From Kangiella marina (GTDB taxonomy: Bacteria > Pseudomonadota > Gammaproteobacteria > Enterobacterales > Kangiellaceae): 64,000 nucleotides of DNA. The notes beneath the pieces were generated by a model. The model did no database searches and was not told the DNA's origin. It was given only the letters and a program-made list of their open reading frames with translations. Of the stretch, positions 1 through 7,708 are shown one piece after another (positions within the stretch are counted from its first letter, which is position 1; every line of letters starts with the position of its first letter). The DNA is taken from contig NZ_BAABFV010000001.1 of NCBI RefSeq assembly GCF_039541235.1, forward strand, positions 744,001 through 808,000, in the 5' to 3' direction. Made by a program: the position numbers and the translations under genes.

Positions 1-35
1 ATTTTGCTCATATTTCGATGATTCCTTCTTTTAAA

Positions 36-64
36 TACAAAAGAAGCGGATTAAATCCGCTTCT
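36..64 (-). terminator. Rho-independent terminator of tig
   Basis: On the minus strand a 9-bp stem (arms 56-64 and 42-50, core AGAAGCGGA) with a 5-nt loop is followed by a short T-rich tract. It lies 27 nt past the tig stop codon, so it most likely ends the tRNA-tig transcript. The remaining bases before position 91 hold nothing else I can support. Confidence 0.8.
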
Positions 65-90
65 GATGTTTATGTGACTTGAGACTAAAC

Positions 91-1383
91 TTATTGTTTA
101 TTCGTGTTTAGTAACTCGTCAAATTTAACGGCTTTCTCGGTTACTTTAGCTTTTTCTAGCACCAAGTCAACCACACTGTCTTCCAGTACTAGCGACTCAA
201 CTTCACGTAAACGCTGAGGGTCGCCATAATACCAGTCAATGACTTCTTGTGGCTCTTCATATACCGACGCCAAGTCTTCAACTTGCGCACGAACTTTTTC
301 TTCGTCAGCTTTAAGCTCTTGAGACTTGATGATTTCCGCAACCACAAGGCCAAGTTTAACGCGACGAGTTGCCTGCTCTTCAAATAAATCCGCAGGAAGG
401 TCAGGAGTTTGATCTTTTGGAGCATTCATACGCTGAGCCATTTCCTGACGCATACGGTCGATTTCTTGATCAACCATAGCCTTAGGCATGTCGAACTCAT
501 GCTTCTCGACCAGCTTATCCATCACGGCGCCTTTAACGCGTGACTTAACAGCATTACGAAGCTCACGCTCCATATTTTTCTTAACGTCAGCTTTAAGTGC
601 AGACAAGTCATCAGCACCTAACTGTTCAGCTAACTCAGTCGCTGTAGGCAATTCTTTCTTATTAACAACATGAACGTGCGTTTCAAAAGTAGCTTCTTTA
701 CCCTTAAGGTCTTCCACATGGTAGTCTTCAGGGAAAGTGACTTTTACTTCAACATCGCTGTTCGCCGAAGCGCCAACCAGTTGCTCTTCGAAACCAGGAA
801 TCATGTTGCCAGCGCCGATTTCCAATGGGAATTCTTTCGCTTCACCACCTTGGAAAGCTTCGCCGTCGATAAAGCCTTTAAAGTCGATAACGATTTGGTC
901 ACCTTCTTTGGCTTTACGCTTAACTTCTACCCACGATGCACGTTGCTCACGAAGCGTGTCCATCATTTTAGACAAATCATCGTCGCTCACGTCTGAGGTT
1001 GGCTTTTCGATTTCTAGATCAGAAAGATCTGCAACGTCTACTTCAGGATAAACTTCGAAAGTCGCTGAGAACTTTAAGTTTTCGCCATCTTTATTCTCAA
1101 TCAACTCAAGCTGAGGATAACCTGCTGGCATTAACTCTTCTTTTTGAATAGCTTCAAAATAGTTACGCTGCATCACTTCACCAAGAATTTCTTGACGAAC
1201 CGCATCACCATAGCGCTTCTTAACTACTTTGAAAGGAACTTTGCCTGGACGGAAACCGTTCATTTTAACGGTACGTGTCATTTCTTGAAGGCGTTTTTGA
1301 ACCGCGCCGTCAATATTTTCGGCAGGTACATCGATAACTAATTTTCTTTCTAGACCGTTACTGGCTTCAACTGAAACTTGCAT
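91..1383 (-). CDS. tig: Trigger factor, ribosome-associated chaperone and peptidyl-prolyl isomerase
   Basis: The product (430 aa, normal family length) binds the ribosome exit tunnel and shields nascent chains. The N-terminal ribosome-docking loop GFRPGK is at residues 43-48. An FKBP-type isomerase domain follows at about 155-245, then the helical C-terminal chaperone arms. The start ATG has a good ribosome site (GGAGATCAGCGA before ATG). tig is usually followed by clpP-clpX-lon; that side lies outside the window. Upstream on the same strand is a four-tRNA operon, an arrangement also known from Pseudomonas. Co-transcription is inferred from the 122-bp gap, in which I see no clear terminator. 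Confidence 0.97.
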   Translation of the reverse strand: MQVSVEASNGLERKLVIDVPAENIDGAVQKRLQEMTRTVKMNGFRPGKVPFKVVKKRYGDAVRQEILGEVMQRNYFEAIQKEELMPAGYPQLELIENKDGENLKFSATFEVYPEVDVADLSDLEIEKPTSDVSDDDLSKMMDTLREQRASWVEVKRKAKEGDQIVIDFKGFIDGEAFQGGEAKEFPLEIGAGNMIPGFEEQLVGASANSDVEVKVTFPEDYHVEDLKGKEATFETHVHVVNKKELPTATELAEQLGADDLSALKADVKKNMERELRNAVKSRVKGAVMDKLVEKHEFDMPKAMVDQEIDRMRQEMAQRMNAPKDQTPDLPADLFEEQATRRVKLGLVVAEIIKSQELKADEEKVRAQVEDLASVYEEPQEVIDWYYGDPQRLREVESLVLEDSVVDLVLEKAKVTEKAVKFDELLNTNKQ

Positions 1384-1505
1384 TCGCTGATCTCCGATAG
1401 GCTACGTTTTCATAGCTATTAATAATATATGACCAGGTTTTCAGATGAAGACTATAAGGGAGGAACCATCTTTCTATACTAGTTTTTATAAACCTAGAAA
1501 AAAGA

Positions 1506-1590
1506 TGGTGCGAAAGGAGAGACTCGAACTCTCACGCCTCGCGGCACTGGAACCTAAATCCAGCGTGTCTACCAATTCCACCACTCTCGC
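1506..1590 (-). tRNA. tRNA-Leu (anticodon UAG)
   Basis: A minus-strand cloverleaf with a 7-nt anticodon loop TTTAGGT, giving UAG and hence leucine. It has the long variable arm expected of a class II tRNA and an encoded 3' CCA (1506-1508). It is the last tRNA of the Pro-Arg-His-Leu operon. Confidence 0.95.
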
Positions 1591-1667
1591 GTTTTAGATT
1601 GCGGGCCCTGAGCCCTCATCGAACCATATTGTAATTTCTAATTAACTGAATTTCGCTAATAGAAATC

Positions 1668-1744
1668 TGGGGTGGACGATGGGATTTGAACCCACGACAA
1701 CCGGAATCACAATCCGGGGCTCTACCAACTGAGCTACGCCCACC
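1668..1744 (-). tRNA. tRNA-His (anticodon GUG)
   Basis: The anticodon loop TTGTGAT gives GUG, histidine. The extra G at position -1 (1744) faces discriminator C73, the identity pair of bacterial tRNA-His. CCA is encoded at 1668-1670. It is the third tRNA of the operon. Confidence 0.95.
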
Positions 1745-1792
1745 ATCAACCTTTCTCTTTACTGTTCTCCCCGACCCGCTTGCTCGAAGCAA

Positions 1793-1869
<77 letters not shown>

Positions 1870-1902
1870 ATGTTTATCCTGACGTCGAGGCGAGAAAATA
1901 AT

Positions 1903-1979
1903 TGGTCGGAGATGAGGGATTTGAACCCCCGACATCCTGCACCCAAAGCAGGCGCGCTACCAGACTGCGCTAATCTCCG
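1903..1979 (-). tRNA. tRNA-Pro (anticodon UGG)
   Basis: The anticodon loop TTTGGGT gives UGG, proline. The acceptor stem CGGAGAT pairs perfectly with ATCTCCG, the discriminator is A, and CCA is encoded. It is the first tRNA behind the promoter at 2017-2045. Confidence 0.95.
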
Positions 1980-1986
1980 AATTTTG

Positions 1987-2009
1987 TCGCTAGGGGCTTG
2001 CCCCTGCGA
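1987..2009 (-). other. Leader hairpin of the tRNA operon
   Basis: A short strong hairpin, AGGGGC with GCCCCT around a 2-nt loop, extended by TCGC/GCGA outer pairs. It sits between the predicted transcription start and tRNA-Pro. It may be a processing signal for the 5' leader; that role is inferred. Confidence 0.5.
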
Positions 2010-2016
2010 GACGCGC

Positions 2017-2045
2017 ATATTACTGATTTCCCCTATACCCGTCAA
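2017..2045 (-). promoter_or_regulatory. Sigma-70 promoter of the tRNA-tig operon
   Basis: On the minus strand -35 TTGACG (2040-2045) and -10 TAATAT (2017-2022) are separated by exactly 17 bp. They are followed by a GC-rich discriminator (GCGCGTC), typical of stringently controlled stable-RNA promoters. This is the clearest promoter in the window. Confidence 0.85.
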
Positions 2046-2156
2046 CACTTTTTGTCGCTTTTTTTCTATTTTCTTCGTCACTTACAAAAGCATTGAGTAT
2101 GTTGCTCAATATTGCGACAATAGCGCCTTTCAAACAATCATTTGAATTTATTTAGC

Positions 2157-3011
2157 ATGACCGCTCAAATCCTTGATGGCAAGGCCATCTCAGCCAAAGT
2201 TAAAGACGAATTAGCCCTAAAAGTAAAGGCTCGCCTAGACAAAGGCCTACGTGCGCCGGGGTTAGCCGTAATACTTGTGGGAGTCGATCCCGCGTCACAA
2301 ATCTATGTTAACAAAAAGGTCGAAGCATGTGAAAAAGTTGGCTTCATTTCACGCAAAATTGTGATGGAAGCAGACACCACACAAGACGCTTTGCTGGAAC
2401 AGATAGATTTGTTAAATGAAGACCCTGCTATCGATGGTATTTTAGTGCAGTTACCGCTGCCCGATCATCTCGACTCCAACGTCATTTTAGAACGCATTAA
2501 AGCGGATAAAGACGTCGATGGCTTCCACCCCTACAACATGGGCCGTTTAGCGCAAAAAATGCCGACCATGCGCCCTTGTACGCCTTACGGCGTGATGGTC
2601 ATGCTAAAAGAAACAGGGATCGACCTTATCGGTAAAGATGCTGTCGTGGTTGGCGTATCCAATATTGTGGGGCGTCCGATGGGCTTAGAACTGCTGATGG
2701 AGCGCTGCACAGTCACCTTTACGCATAGTAAAACCAAAGACTTAGCAAAGAAAGTGTCGGAAGCTGACATCGTCGTCGTCGGGGTAGGAATCCCTAACAT
2801 GGTCAAAGGCGACTGGATTAAGCCTGGTGCTATCGTGATTGATGTGGGTATTAACCGCCTTGAGAGCGGCAAGCTCGCTGGCGATGTCGAATATGATGTG
2901 GCTAAAGAGCGTGCATCATGGATAACCCCTGTTCCGGGTGGCGTCGGACCGATGACCGTTGCCATGCTAATGAGCAACACCTTGTACGCCTGTGAACATC
3001 TGCACGATTAA
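2157..3011 (+). CDS. folD: Bifunctional methylenetetrahydrofolate dehydrogenase/cyclohydrolase
   Basis: FolD interconverts 5,10-methylene-THF, 5,10-methenyl-THF and 10-formyl-THF in the cytosol with NADP, supplying one-carbon units. From ATG 2157 the protein is 284 aa, close to the usual 288. The catalytic Tyr50 and Lys54 (YVNKK) are present, as are the Rossmann motif near 168 (GVSNIVGRP) and the C-terminal PGGVGPMT signature near 265. An upstream in-frame TTG at 2142 would add five residues (NLFS and the initiator), but the ATG fits family alignments better. It stands alone on the plus strand, divergent from the tRNA operon. Confidence 0.96.
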   Translation: MTAQILDGKAISAKVKDELALKVKARLDKGLRAPGLAVILVGVDPASQIYVNKKVEACEKVGFISRKIVMEADTTQDALLEQIDLLNEDPAIDGILVQLPLPDHLDSNVILERIKADKDVDGFHPYNMGRLAQKMPTMRPCTPYGVMVMLKETGIDLIGKDAVVVGVSNIVGRPMGLELLMERCTVTFTHSKTKDLAKKVSEADIVVVGVGIPNMVKGDWIKPGAIVIDVGINRLESGKLAGDVEYDVAKERASWITPVPGGVGPMTVAMLMSNTLYACEHLHD

Positions 3012-3024
3012 GTGATATTTCTCT

Positions 3025-3052
3025 AGCCATTCCTGCTTCTGCGGGAATGGCT
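3025..3052 (+). other. Strong hairpin after folD, no T tract
   Basis: Arms AGCCATTCC and GGAATGGCT (perfect 9 bp) extend inward by three more pairs to a TTCT loop. No run of T follows, so it is not a classic terminator. It may protect the folD 3' end or act with Rho. Confidence 0.5.
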
Positions 3053-3156
3053 CCACATAAAGTGTGAATCACCTCACTCTTTTTTAGCAAAAACCTATTT
3101 GAGTTCAATGACTTGCGCTAATCTTTAGAAAGCATAATCAATGTAAGGACTCGTAA

Positions 3157-3567
3157 ATGGACATATTGATCCCGCTCTTAGCTATTGTTGGAGGCCTCTT
3201 AGCCGCTTCCAGCCTTATTGCACAAAAGTCACAAGATGCTGGCCAAGCACTGAAAAAACTCTCGCCCTACCAAGGCATCATTGGCGTCATTTTGTTAGTT
3301 CTTGGGCTTTACTACTTCTTATTTCATAGCTTGCCGCACTTAGGCGCCATGATGAAGTACACCGCAGGGCTTTTCGGTCTTATCATGCAAATACTGATGA
3401 TTTTGGTCGGCTTCATCCTGTCTTACAACTTACTTTCAGACAAGCTGCTATCCAAAAACCAAACGGCCCAAGAAAAAGGCGCTCAAGCCGCGAAAAAACT
3501 CATTTCTATTCAGATTCCTTTAGGTCTCGCGTTAGCAGTTTGTGCATTTATAGTGTTAATTCTATAA
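3157..3567 (+). CDS. Small multi-pass inner-membrane protein, family not recognised
   Basis: A 136-aa protein with about four hydrophobic segments (roughly residues 3-22, 38-58, 68-92 and 113-135), joined by short loops, one of which (about 95-112) is Lys/Gln/Ala-rich. The ATG at 3157 is preceded by TAAGGA at good spacing, and a UUCG-loop terminator follows the stop codon, so it is a real single-gene unit. There are no catalytic motifs. I do not recognise the family and cannot assign a role. Confidence 0.75.
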   Translation: MDILIPLLAIVGGLLAASSLIAQKSQDAGQALKKLSPYQGIIGVILLVLGLYYFLFHSLPHLGAMMKYTAGLFGLIMQILMILVGFILSYNLLSDKLLSKNQTAQEKGAQAAKKLISIQIPLGLALAVCAFIVLIL

Positions 3568-3592
3568 AGCATTCATAGAAGGCGTTTCCATG

Positions 3593-3618
3593 AAAAGTGT
3601 ACTTCGGTGCACTTTTTT
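3593..3618 (+). terminator. UUCG-loop terminator between convergent genes
   Basis: A 10-bp stem (3593-3602 with 3607-3616, one G-T wobble) is capped by C(TTCG)G and runs into six Ts. The stem is A-rich at its base, so it can also work for the convergent minus-strand gene ending at 3621. It is nested inside an outer 9-bp inverted repeat (GGCGTTTCC 3581-3589 with 3628-3636). Confidence 0.85.
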
Positions 3619-3620
3619 AT

Positions 3621-4190
3621 TTATGAAGGAAACGCCGAAAAGTAAGCCAAATACACGCCAAACCAGACCAAGCCCCACGTCATTACACAACCTCTTTGCT
3701 CAAAACCAAACCGCCGTTTTAGTAGATGGCTGATGCCTCTAGCTACGTAGCCAATCAACATAAAGCGCATCACCCGCGCAATTATCGAGATAACAACAAA
3801 TACTTCTAAACTAATACCCGCATCATACGCTTGGACCGCATAAGTTTTATAGGGTAACCCCTGAAAAGGGCCAAGAATGATCGAAACAGCGCCCTGTGAT
3901 GTTAGTTGCTGCTCTACGGTATACAACAGCTCAGCATTTATGGCCGGTACTCTCTCTACCCATTGCCAGCTGGTCTCTGGCGAAAGCGTTCCCCAATAAT
4001 ACATGAGCACACCACCAATAATGGCTCCGACCGTTGCCCAAGCAATCAGCGGCAATAAGCTCACTTTCCTTTTAAGCGCGAAGTAACTCAATAGCACGTC
4101 GGGTAAAATAAAGAATAATGTCGCTTCAGCAAAGCCCCATCCTCCGCAAGCAGCTTTTCTTGAGTATGGGCTCATGCGGCTTAATCCCAT
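3621..4190 (-). CDS. VTT/DedA-like (YqaA-type) integral membrane protein
   Basis: A 189-aa protein with about four to five membrane segments. The early segment with Gly, Glu and Pro in GFAEATLFFILPD, the re-entrant GPFQGLPYKTYA stretch and a later R-rich RVMRF motif resemble the VTT (SNARE-associated/DedA/YqaA) family. Such proteins are flippase-like lipid handlers; that function is inferred here. It is the last gene of the ynbA-ynbB-acyltransferase operon and overlaps the acyltransferase stop by 10 bp, indicating coupled translation. The start is uncertain: ATG 4175 is also possible. Confidence 0.65.
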   Translation of the reverse strand: MGLSRMSPYSRKAACGGWGFAEATLFFILPDVLLSYFALKRKVSLLPLIAWATVGAIIGGVLMYYWGTLSPETSWQWVERVPAINAELLYTVEQQLTSQGAVSIILGPFQGLPYKTYAVQAYDAGISLEVFVVISIIARVMRFMLIGYVARGISHLLKRRFGFEQRGCVMTWGLVWFGVYLAYFSAFPS

Positions 4191-4831
4191 TTGGGCAATT
4201 TAATCGAATCTTGCAGCGTCGCGAAACGGTTTTTTACCTCTTCATAAAACGCTGAACCACTCTTGTCGTAGTTCACAGGCTCTGAAAACACCACATCGCA
4301 AAAGAACGGCACAAACAGCGCATCACCTTTAGGTAAGGTTTTTCCTAGCCCATGCATATAAATCGGGTAAAAAGGCACTTGGGGGCAGCGTTCGGCCAGC
4401 TTGACCACCCCATACTTCAAGTCGGTCATCTTTTCCGGCTCGCCACGCGAACCTTCTGGAAAGAAAATCAATATCTTGCCGCTATCCAATGCTTTTGCGC
4501 ACTGCTCAATCGGGTTAACACTCTTGTCCTTTCCCTGACGCTCAATCGGTAAGATTCCGATAATGTTTAAAGCAAACCACGCCATAAATTTATTTTTCAG
4601 AAAGTAATCCGCTGCGGCCACTGGCTGTACCTTGTGTAGAATCTTTAAGGGTAATAGCGAAATCAACACCATCGTATCCAAGTGGCTGTTGTGGTTTGCG
4701 ATTAAGACGGCGGGCCCACCCTGCGGGAGAATGGGCTCATTTTGATAACGCAAGCCAATCACAATTTTAACGATCGGCTTGATAATCACCGCAAAAAACA
4801 ACCACCGTAATGCTAAGTTTATATACTTCAT
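4181..4831 (-). CDS. 1-acylglycerol-3-phosphate acyltransferase-like protein (PlsC family)
   Basis: A 216-aa membrane-bound acyltransferase. Catalytic motif I is HNSHLD (His47 to Asp52, the H-x4-D box) and motif III is PEGSRG (126-130). A hydrophobic N-terminus anchors it. PlsC-family enzymes move a fatty acyl group onto lysophosphatidate or related lipids at the inner membrane. It lies 14 bp downstream of a CdsA/YnbB-like gene and upstream of a VTT-type protein, so it probably serves a dedicated lipid pathway rather than being the main plsC. The start has a strong AAGGAAGGA ribosome site. Confidence 0.85.
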   Translation of the reverse strand: MKYINLALRWLFFAVIIKPIVKIVIGLRYQNEPILPQGGPAVLIANHNSHLDTMVLISLLPLKILHKVQPVAAADYFLKNKFMAWFALNIIGILPIERQGKDKSVNPIEQCAKALDSGKILIFFPEGSRGEPEKMTDLKYGVVKLAERCPQVPFYPIYMHGLGKTLPKGDALFVPFFCDVVFSEPVNYDKSGSAFYEEVKNRFATLQDSIKLPKWD

Positions 4832-4845
4832 GTTGCTATCCTTCC

Positions 4846-5805
4846 TTAGAAGTAAAAATAACGCATGACATGGAAGAACAATGGCGCGGTAAAGGTCAGA
4901 CTATCCAAACGGTCTAGGATACCGCCATGTCCAGGAATTAACTGCCCCGAGTCTTTAATACCAATATCACGCTTAATCGCTGATAAAGACACATCACCAA
5001 TAAAACCGGCAATGCCAATACCTAAACCGACTAACAACCCCTGCCACCAGATCATTGGCGTCAGCAATCCTGCTAAGATCATTGCCAGAATACCCGTTGT
5101 AATCACGCCACCGATCAAGCCTTCACGTGTCTTGTTAGGACTAATGGTCGGCGCGATCGGCGTCGTTCCTAAAATCTTGCCCCAAATGTATTGCGCAACA
5201 TCATTCAACTGCGTCAACACCACCAAAAACAATAGTAAAGCCGCACCATCACCCGACATGGTTAATGACTGGTACTCACCTTCGCTTGGCAACATCACTA
5301 GATACGCCAAGTGGCTTAGCGTAAACACCGTCAACATCAGCCCCCAATGAATGTTACCTACCGCGCGCAAATAGTTTTTTGTTTCGCCCGCTAACACCAT
5401 TCGAAAAGGAATGAACAAAAAGGTATACACTGGAATAAAGATAATGAACATGCCGTACCAACCAGTGGCGACCCAATAATATTGCAACGGTATCGTCAGG
5501 TACGCCCAAAACAACACATTACGATCGACTAACCGAGTTGGCGTCATCGAGAAGTATTCTTTGAGTGCAACAAAGCTCAAAATAGCAAATAATAGTACAG
5601 TGACTAACGGCCCCATCAATAACGCTAGACCGAAAATACCAATCATGATCCACCACGAGTTAATACGTTGCTTTAGCTCGGTATAGTCTTTCTTTTTATT
5701 AAAAAGTGATAACGCTAGACCGACTAGAGTTGCGATAGACAGTCCAGCCAACAAAAACATAAAGACCTGGGTTACGGTTCGCATACTTTCAAAATCAAAT
5801 AACAT
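4846..5805 (-). CDS. ynbB: CDP-diglyceride synthase-like protein (YnbB/CdsA family)
   Basis: A 319-aa protein with about eight membrane segments. Its C-terminal CdsA signature (GFIGDVSLSAIKRDIG followed by KDSGQLIPGHGGILDRLDS) carries the conserved Asp residues for CTP and metal use. An earlier S-P-N-K-T-R-E-G motif is also present. As I recall it, E. coli YnbB shares the same ending, and there too the gene follows ynbA. The expected reaction is phosphatidate or a related lipid plus CTP giving a CDP-lipid. The ribosome site is AAGGAGAACACC before ATG. It lies between the CDP-alcohol transferase and the acyltransferase. Confidence 0.88.
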   Translation of the reverse strand: MLFDFESMRTVTQVFMFLLAGLSIATLVGLALSLFNKKKDYTELKQRINSWWIMIGIFGLALLMGPLVTVLLFAILSFVALKEYFSMTPTRLVDRNVLFWAYLTIPLQYYWVATGWYGMFIIFIPVYTFLFIPFRMVLAGETKNYLRAVGNIHWGLMLTVFTLSHLAYLVMLPSEGEYQSLTMSGDGAALLLFLVVLTQLNDVAQYIWGKILGTTPIAPTISPNKTREGLIGGVITTGILAMILAGLLTPMIWWQGLLVGLGIGIAGFIGDVSLSAIKRDIGIKDSGQLIPGHGGILDRLDSLTFTAPLFFHVMRYFYF

Positions 5806-5837
5806 GGTGTTCTCCTTAAATTCTTATTGTTCAGTGC

Positions 5838-6428
5838 TTACAGCGCTGCTTTAACGCGATTAACCATAGTCACGACTGACAAAATAATAAGTCCCATAAA
5901 CAGATAATTCAGATACGTACCCACGATCGGCCACAATGGGAGTGTCATTCCCAAAAGCCCCAATACTAACGCACGATCACTCTTCCCCATCGGCCCTTGA
6001 TATTGACGTTCCTTTCCTACCATCGGAGCTATCACGCCGACAAACTCAACCATCATTGCCATGAAAATAAATCCAGCAAGTAACTCAATAGAAATGCCCG
6101 GCAATATCGCTAGCGGTAGCAGTAAAGCAACGTCCGAGATCACGTCACCGAACTCATTCAAATAAGCGCCAAGCGTTGACTTTTGATCATGTTCACGCGC
6201 CAACATGCCATCAATAGCATTCAGTGCCATTCGAATAAATAACACAATGGGAAGAAGGTAAAACCAAACCAGACTTTGTTGCCATAAGATCACTGCGCCT
6301 GTCGCTATACTCAATAACATCGCAACAACCGTTACCTGATTAGCTGTAACGCCTGCATTGGCAAGTCCGCTTACCAAGGGTCGCAGTAACTGCTGAAACT
6401 TGGGTTTTAATTGGTAGACTGAAATCAT
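5838..6428 (-). CDS. ynbA: CDP-alcohol phosphatidyltransferase-like protein (YnbA family)
   Basis: From ATG 6428 the product is 196 aa with about six membrane segments. A longer frame to 6488 exists, but AAGGA just before 6428 decides the start. The CDP-alcohol transferase motif is recognisable (NAIDGMLAR, eight residues, GAYLNEFGD), but two of the four usual aspartates are Asn. As far as I remember, E. coli YnbA has the same substitutions, so this looks like a subfamily trait rather than decay. These enzymes join a CDP-lipid to an alcohol; the alcohol here is unknown. It is the first gene of the lipid operon, divergent from the HTH gene at 6585. Confidence 0.87.
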   Translation of the reverse strand: MISVYQLKPKFQQLLRPLVSGLANAGVTANQVTVVAMLLSIATGAVILWQQSLVWFYLLPIVLFIRMALNAIDGMLAREHDQKSTLGAYLNEFGDVISDVALLLPLAILPGISIELLAGFIFMAMMVEFVGVIAPMVGKERQYQGPMGKSDRALVLGLLGMTLPLWPIVGTYLNYLFMGLIILSVVTMVNRVKAAL

Positions 6429-6517
6429 GTTAAATCCTTTAGCTCTATACTGAGCGATTGTTATCATTCGATGGGGTAAAGTTCCCATAAAGACGATAAA
6501 AGCGCCACCAAATATGC

Positions 6518-6563
6518 TATAGTTGCTTAAAACTAACTGTAAAGTATCAAATAACTATACTTT
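6518..6563. promoter_or_regulatory. Divergent control region with two overlapping inverted repeats
   Basis: AAAGTAT (6541-6547) faces ATACTTT (6557-6563), and TATAGTT (6518-6524) faces AACTATA (6553-6559). They lie between the lipid operon and the HTH gene. A TATACT -10-like box lies at 6556-6561 for the plus strand. They may be operators for the adjacent regulator; this is inferred. Confidence 0.4.
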
Positions 6564-6584
6564 TAGCGCTCTTACGGAGTCGGG

Positions 6585-7319
6585 ATGAGTCAACAAACCA
6601 GTCAGCTGATGGAAACCTTGAAGCAACATCTGCGCAGCCAAAGCATTACTTACAAAGGCTTGGCTGAGCACCTTTCCATGAGCGAAGCCAATGTTAAGCG
6701 TATGTTTTCACAAAATAAGCTTTCTTTGGAACGTTTAGAAACGATTTGCAACCTGCTTCACATGGATATTCTGCATTTAGCGCAAAGTGCACAAAATCAA
6801 CAACATAAGATTTCAGAGCTAACTCTTGCTCAGGAAAAGGAACTTATAAAAGACTACAGGCTGTTATTGGTCGCTCAGTTGTGTTTGTCCGACTGGACCT
6901 TTGAGGAAATGCTCGACAAGTACCAGTTCACTGAACATCAATTGATTCAGTATTTAGCTAAACTCGATCGTGTAGACTTTATCGAACTCTTACCCAGCAA
7001 CCGTATTCGAAAGCGCGTTAGCCCACACTTTAAATGGCAAACTGACGGTCCTGTTCGTCAATTCTTCGCGGAGCATATCCAAAGCGAATTCTTTAATTCA
7101 CGCTTTGATCAGCCCACAGAGAAAATCCTCTTTATATCAGGCATGCTGAGCAATAAATCCAATAAGAAAATACAAGGCTTAATAGAAGAACTTGGCACCG
7201 CTTACCGACAACAGTTAAGAACTGACAAAAATGTTAAATTGGAGAGCAAAAAAGGCACCAGTTTAGTGGTAGGGTTACGCAATTGGGAGTTATCGGTGTT
7301 TAATGATTTACGGCGGTAG
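6585..7319 (+). CDS. HTH (XRE-type) transcriptional regulator
   Basis: A 244-aa protein. Residues about 15-65 form a Cro/C1-type helix-turn-helix (YKGLAEHLSMSEANVKRMFS, then LSLERLETICNLL). The following 180 residues are soluble and charged and match no sensor domain I can name. The start ATG 6585 is preceded by ACGGAG. It faces the ynbA-like operon across 156 bp containing two inverted repeats, so it may control that operon and itself. This style of XRE protein with a long C-terminal part is common in marine gammaproteobacteria but poorly characterised. Confidence 0.85.
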   Translation: MSQQTSQLMETLKQHLRSQSITYKGLAEHLSMSEANVKRMFSQNKLSLERLETICNLLHMDILHLAQSAQNQQHKISELTLAQEKELIKDYRLLLVAQLCLSDWTFEEMLDKYQFTEHQLIQYLAKLDRVDFIELLPSNRIRKRVSPHFKWQTDGPVRQFFAEHIQSEFFNSRFDQPTEKILFISGMLSNKSNKKIQGLIEELGTAYRQQLRTDKNVKLESKKGTSLVVGLRNWELSVFNDLRR

Positions 7320-7357
7320 TCAGCCTGATATCTTTCTCACATAGATTTAACGCAATA

Positions 7358-7693
7358 TCAGATGTTTGGAGAACACGAGTTACAGCGTACCATTACTTGG
7401 CCGAAATCACCTGAAATCAAATAGCCGCCATCCACCAAGTCAACATACTCAAACTCGCCAAGTGTTACTGAGTTATCATCAGAATCCCAAAGCAAGTTTA
7501 GATGAAGGGTTAAAAACTCCACTTCAACTTTAAGCCCATTACTATTAAAGAAGCGAGCGTTTAAAGTAGAGTACTCTGAGCTTTCTGGTGCTGAAACTAC
7601 AAATTTTAAATAACTTTCATCAGCCGGTAACTCTATCGCAAGAATATTTTCTCCTTCTAACTCTTTCATCCTCATATTAACACTACCACCCAA
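7358..7693 (-). CDS. Small acidic protein of unknown family, downstream of cysS
   Basis: A soluble, acidic protein of up to 111 aa with many short beta-prone stretches and a Cys pair near its end (RCNSCS). I do not recognise it. It starts 15 nt after the cysS stop codon, so it is probably co-transcribed. The start is unclear: TTG 7693 has a good AAGGAAGAG site 5 nt upstream, while ATG 7675 and ATG 7669 lack one. I see no membrane segment or signal peptide. Confidence 0.6.
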   Translation of the reverse strand: MGGSVNMRMKELEGENILAIELPADESYLKFVVSAPESSEYSTLNARFFNSNGLKVEVEFLTLHLNLLWDSDDNSVTLGEFEYVDLVDGGYLISGDFGQVMVRCNSCSPNI

Positions 7694-7708
7694 AAAATCT
7701 CTTCCTTA

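Noticed and set aside
670-1051. Overlapping plus-strand frames opposite tig
   Set aside because: tig is clearly coding on the other strand with full family motifs; these frames have no ribosome sites or recognisable motifs.
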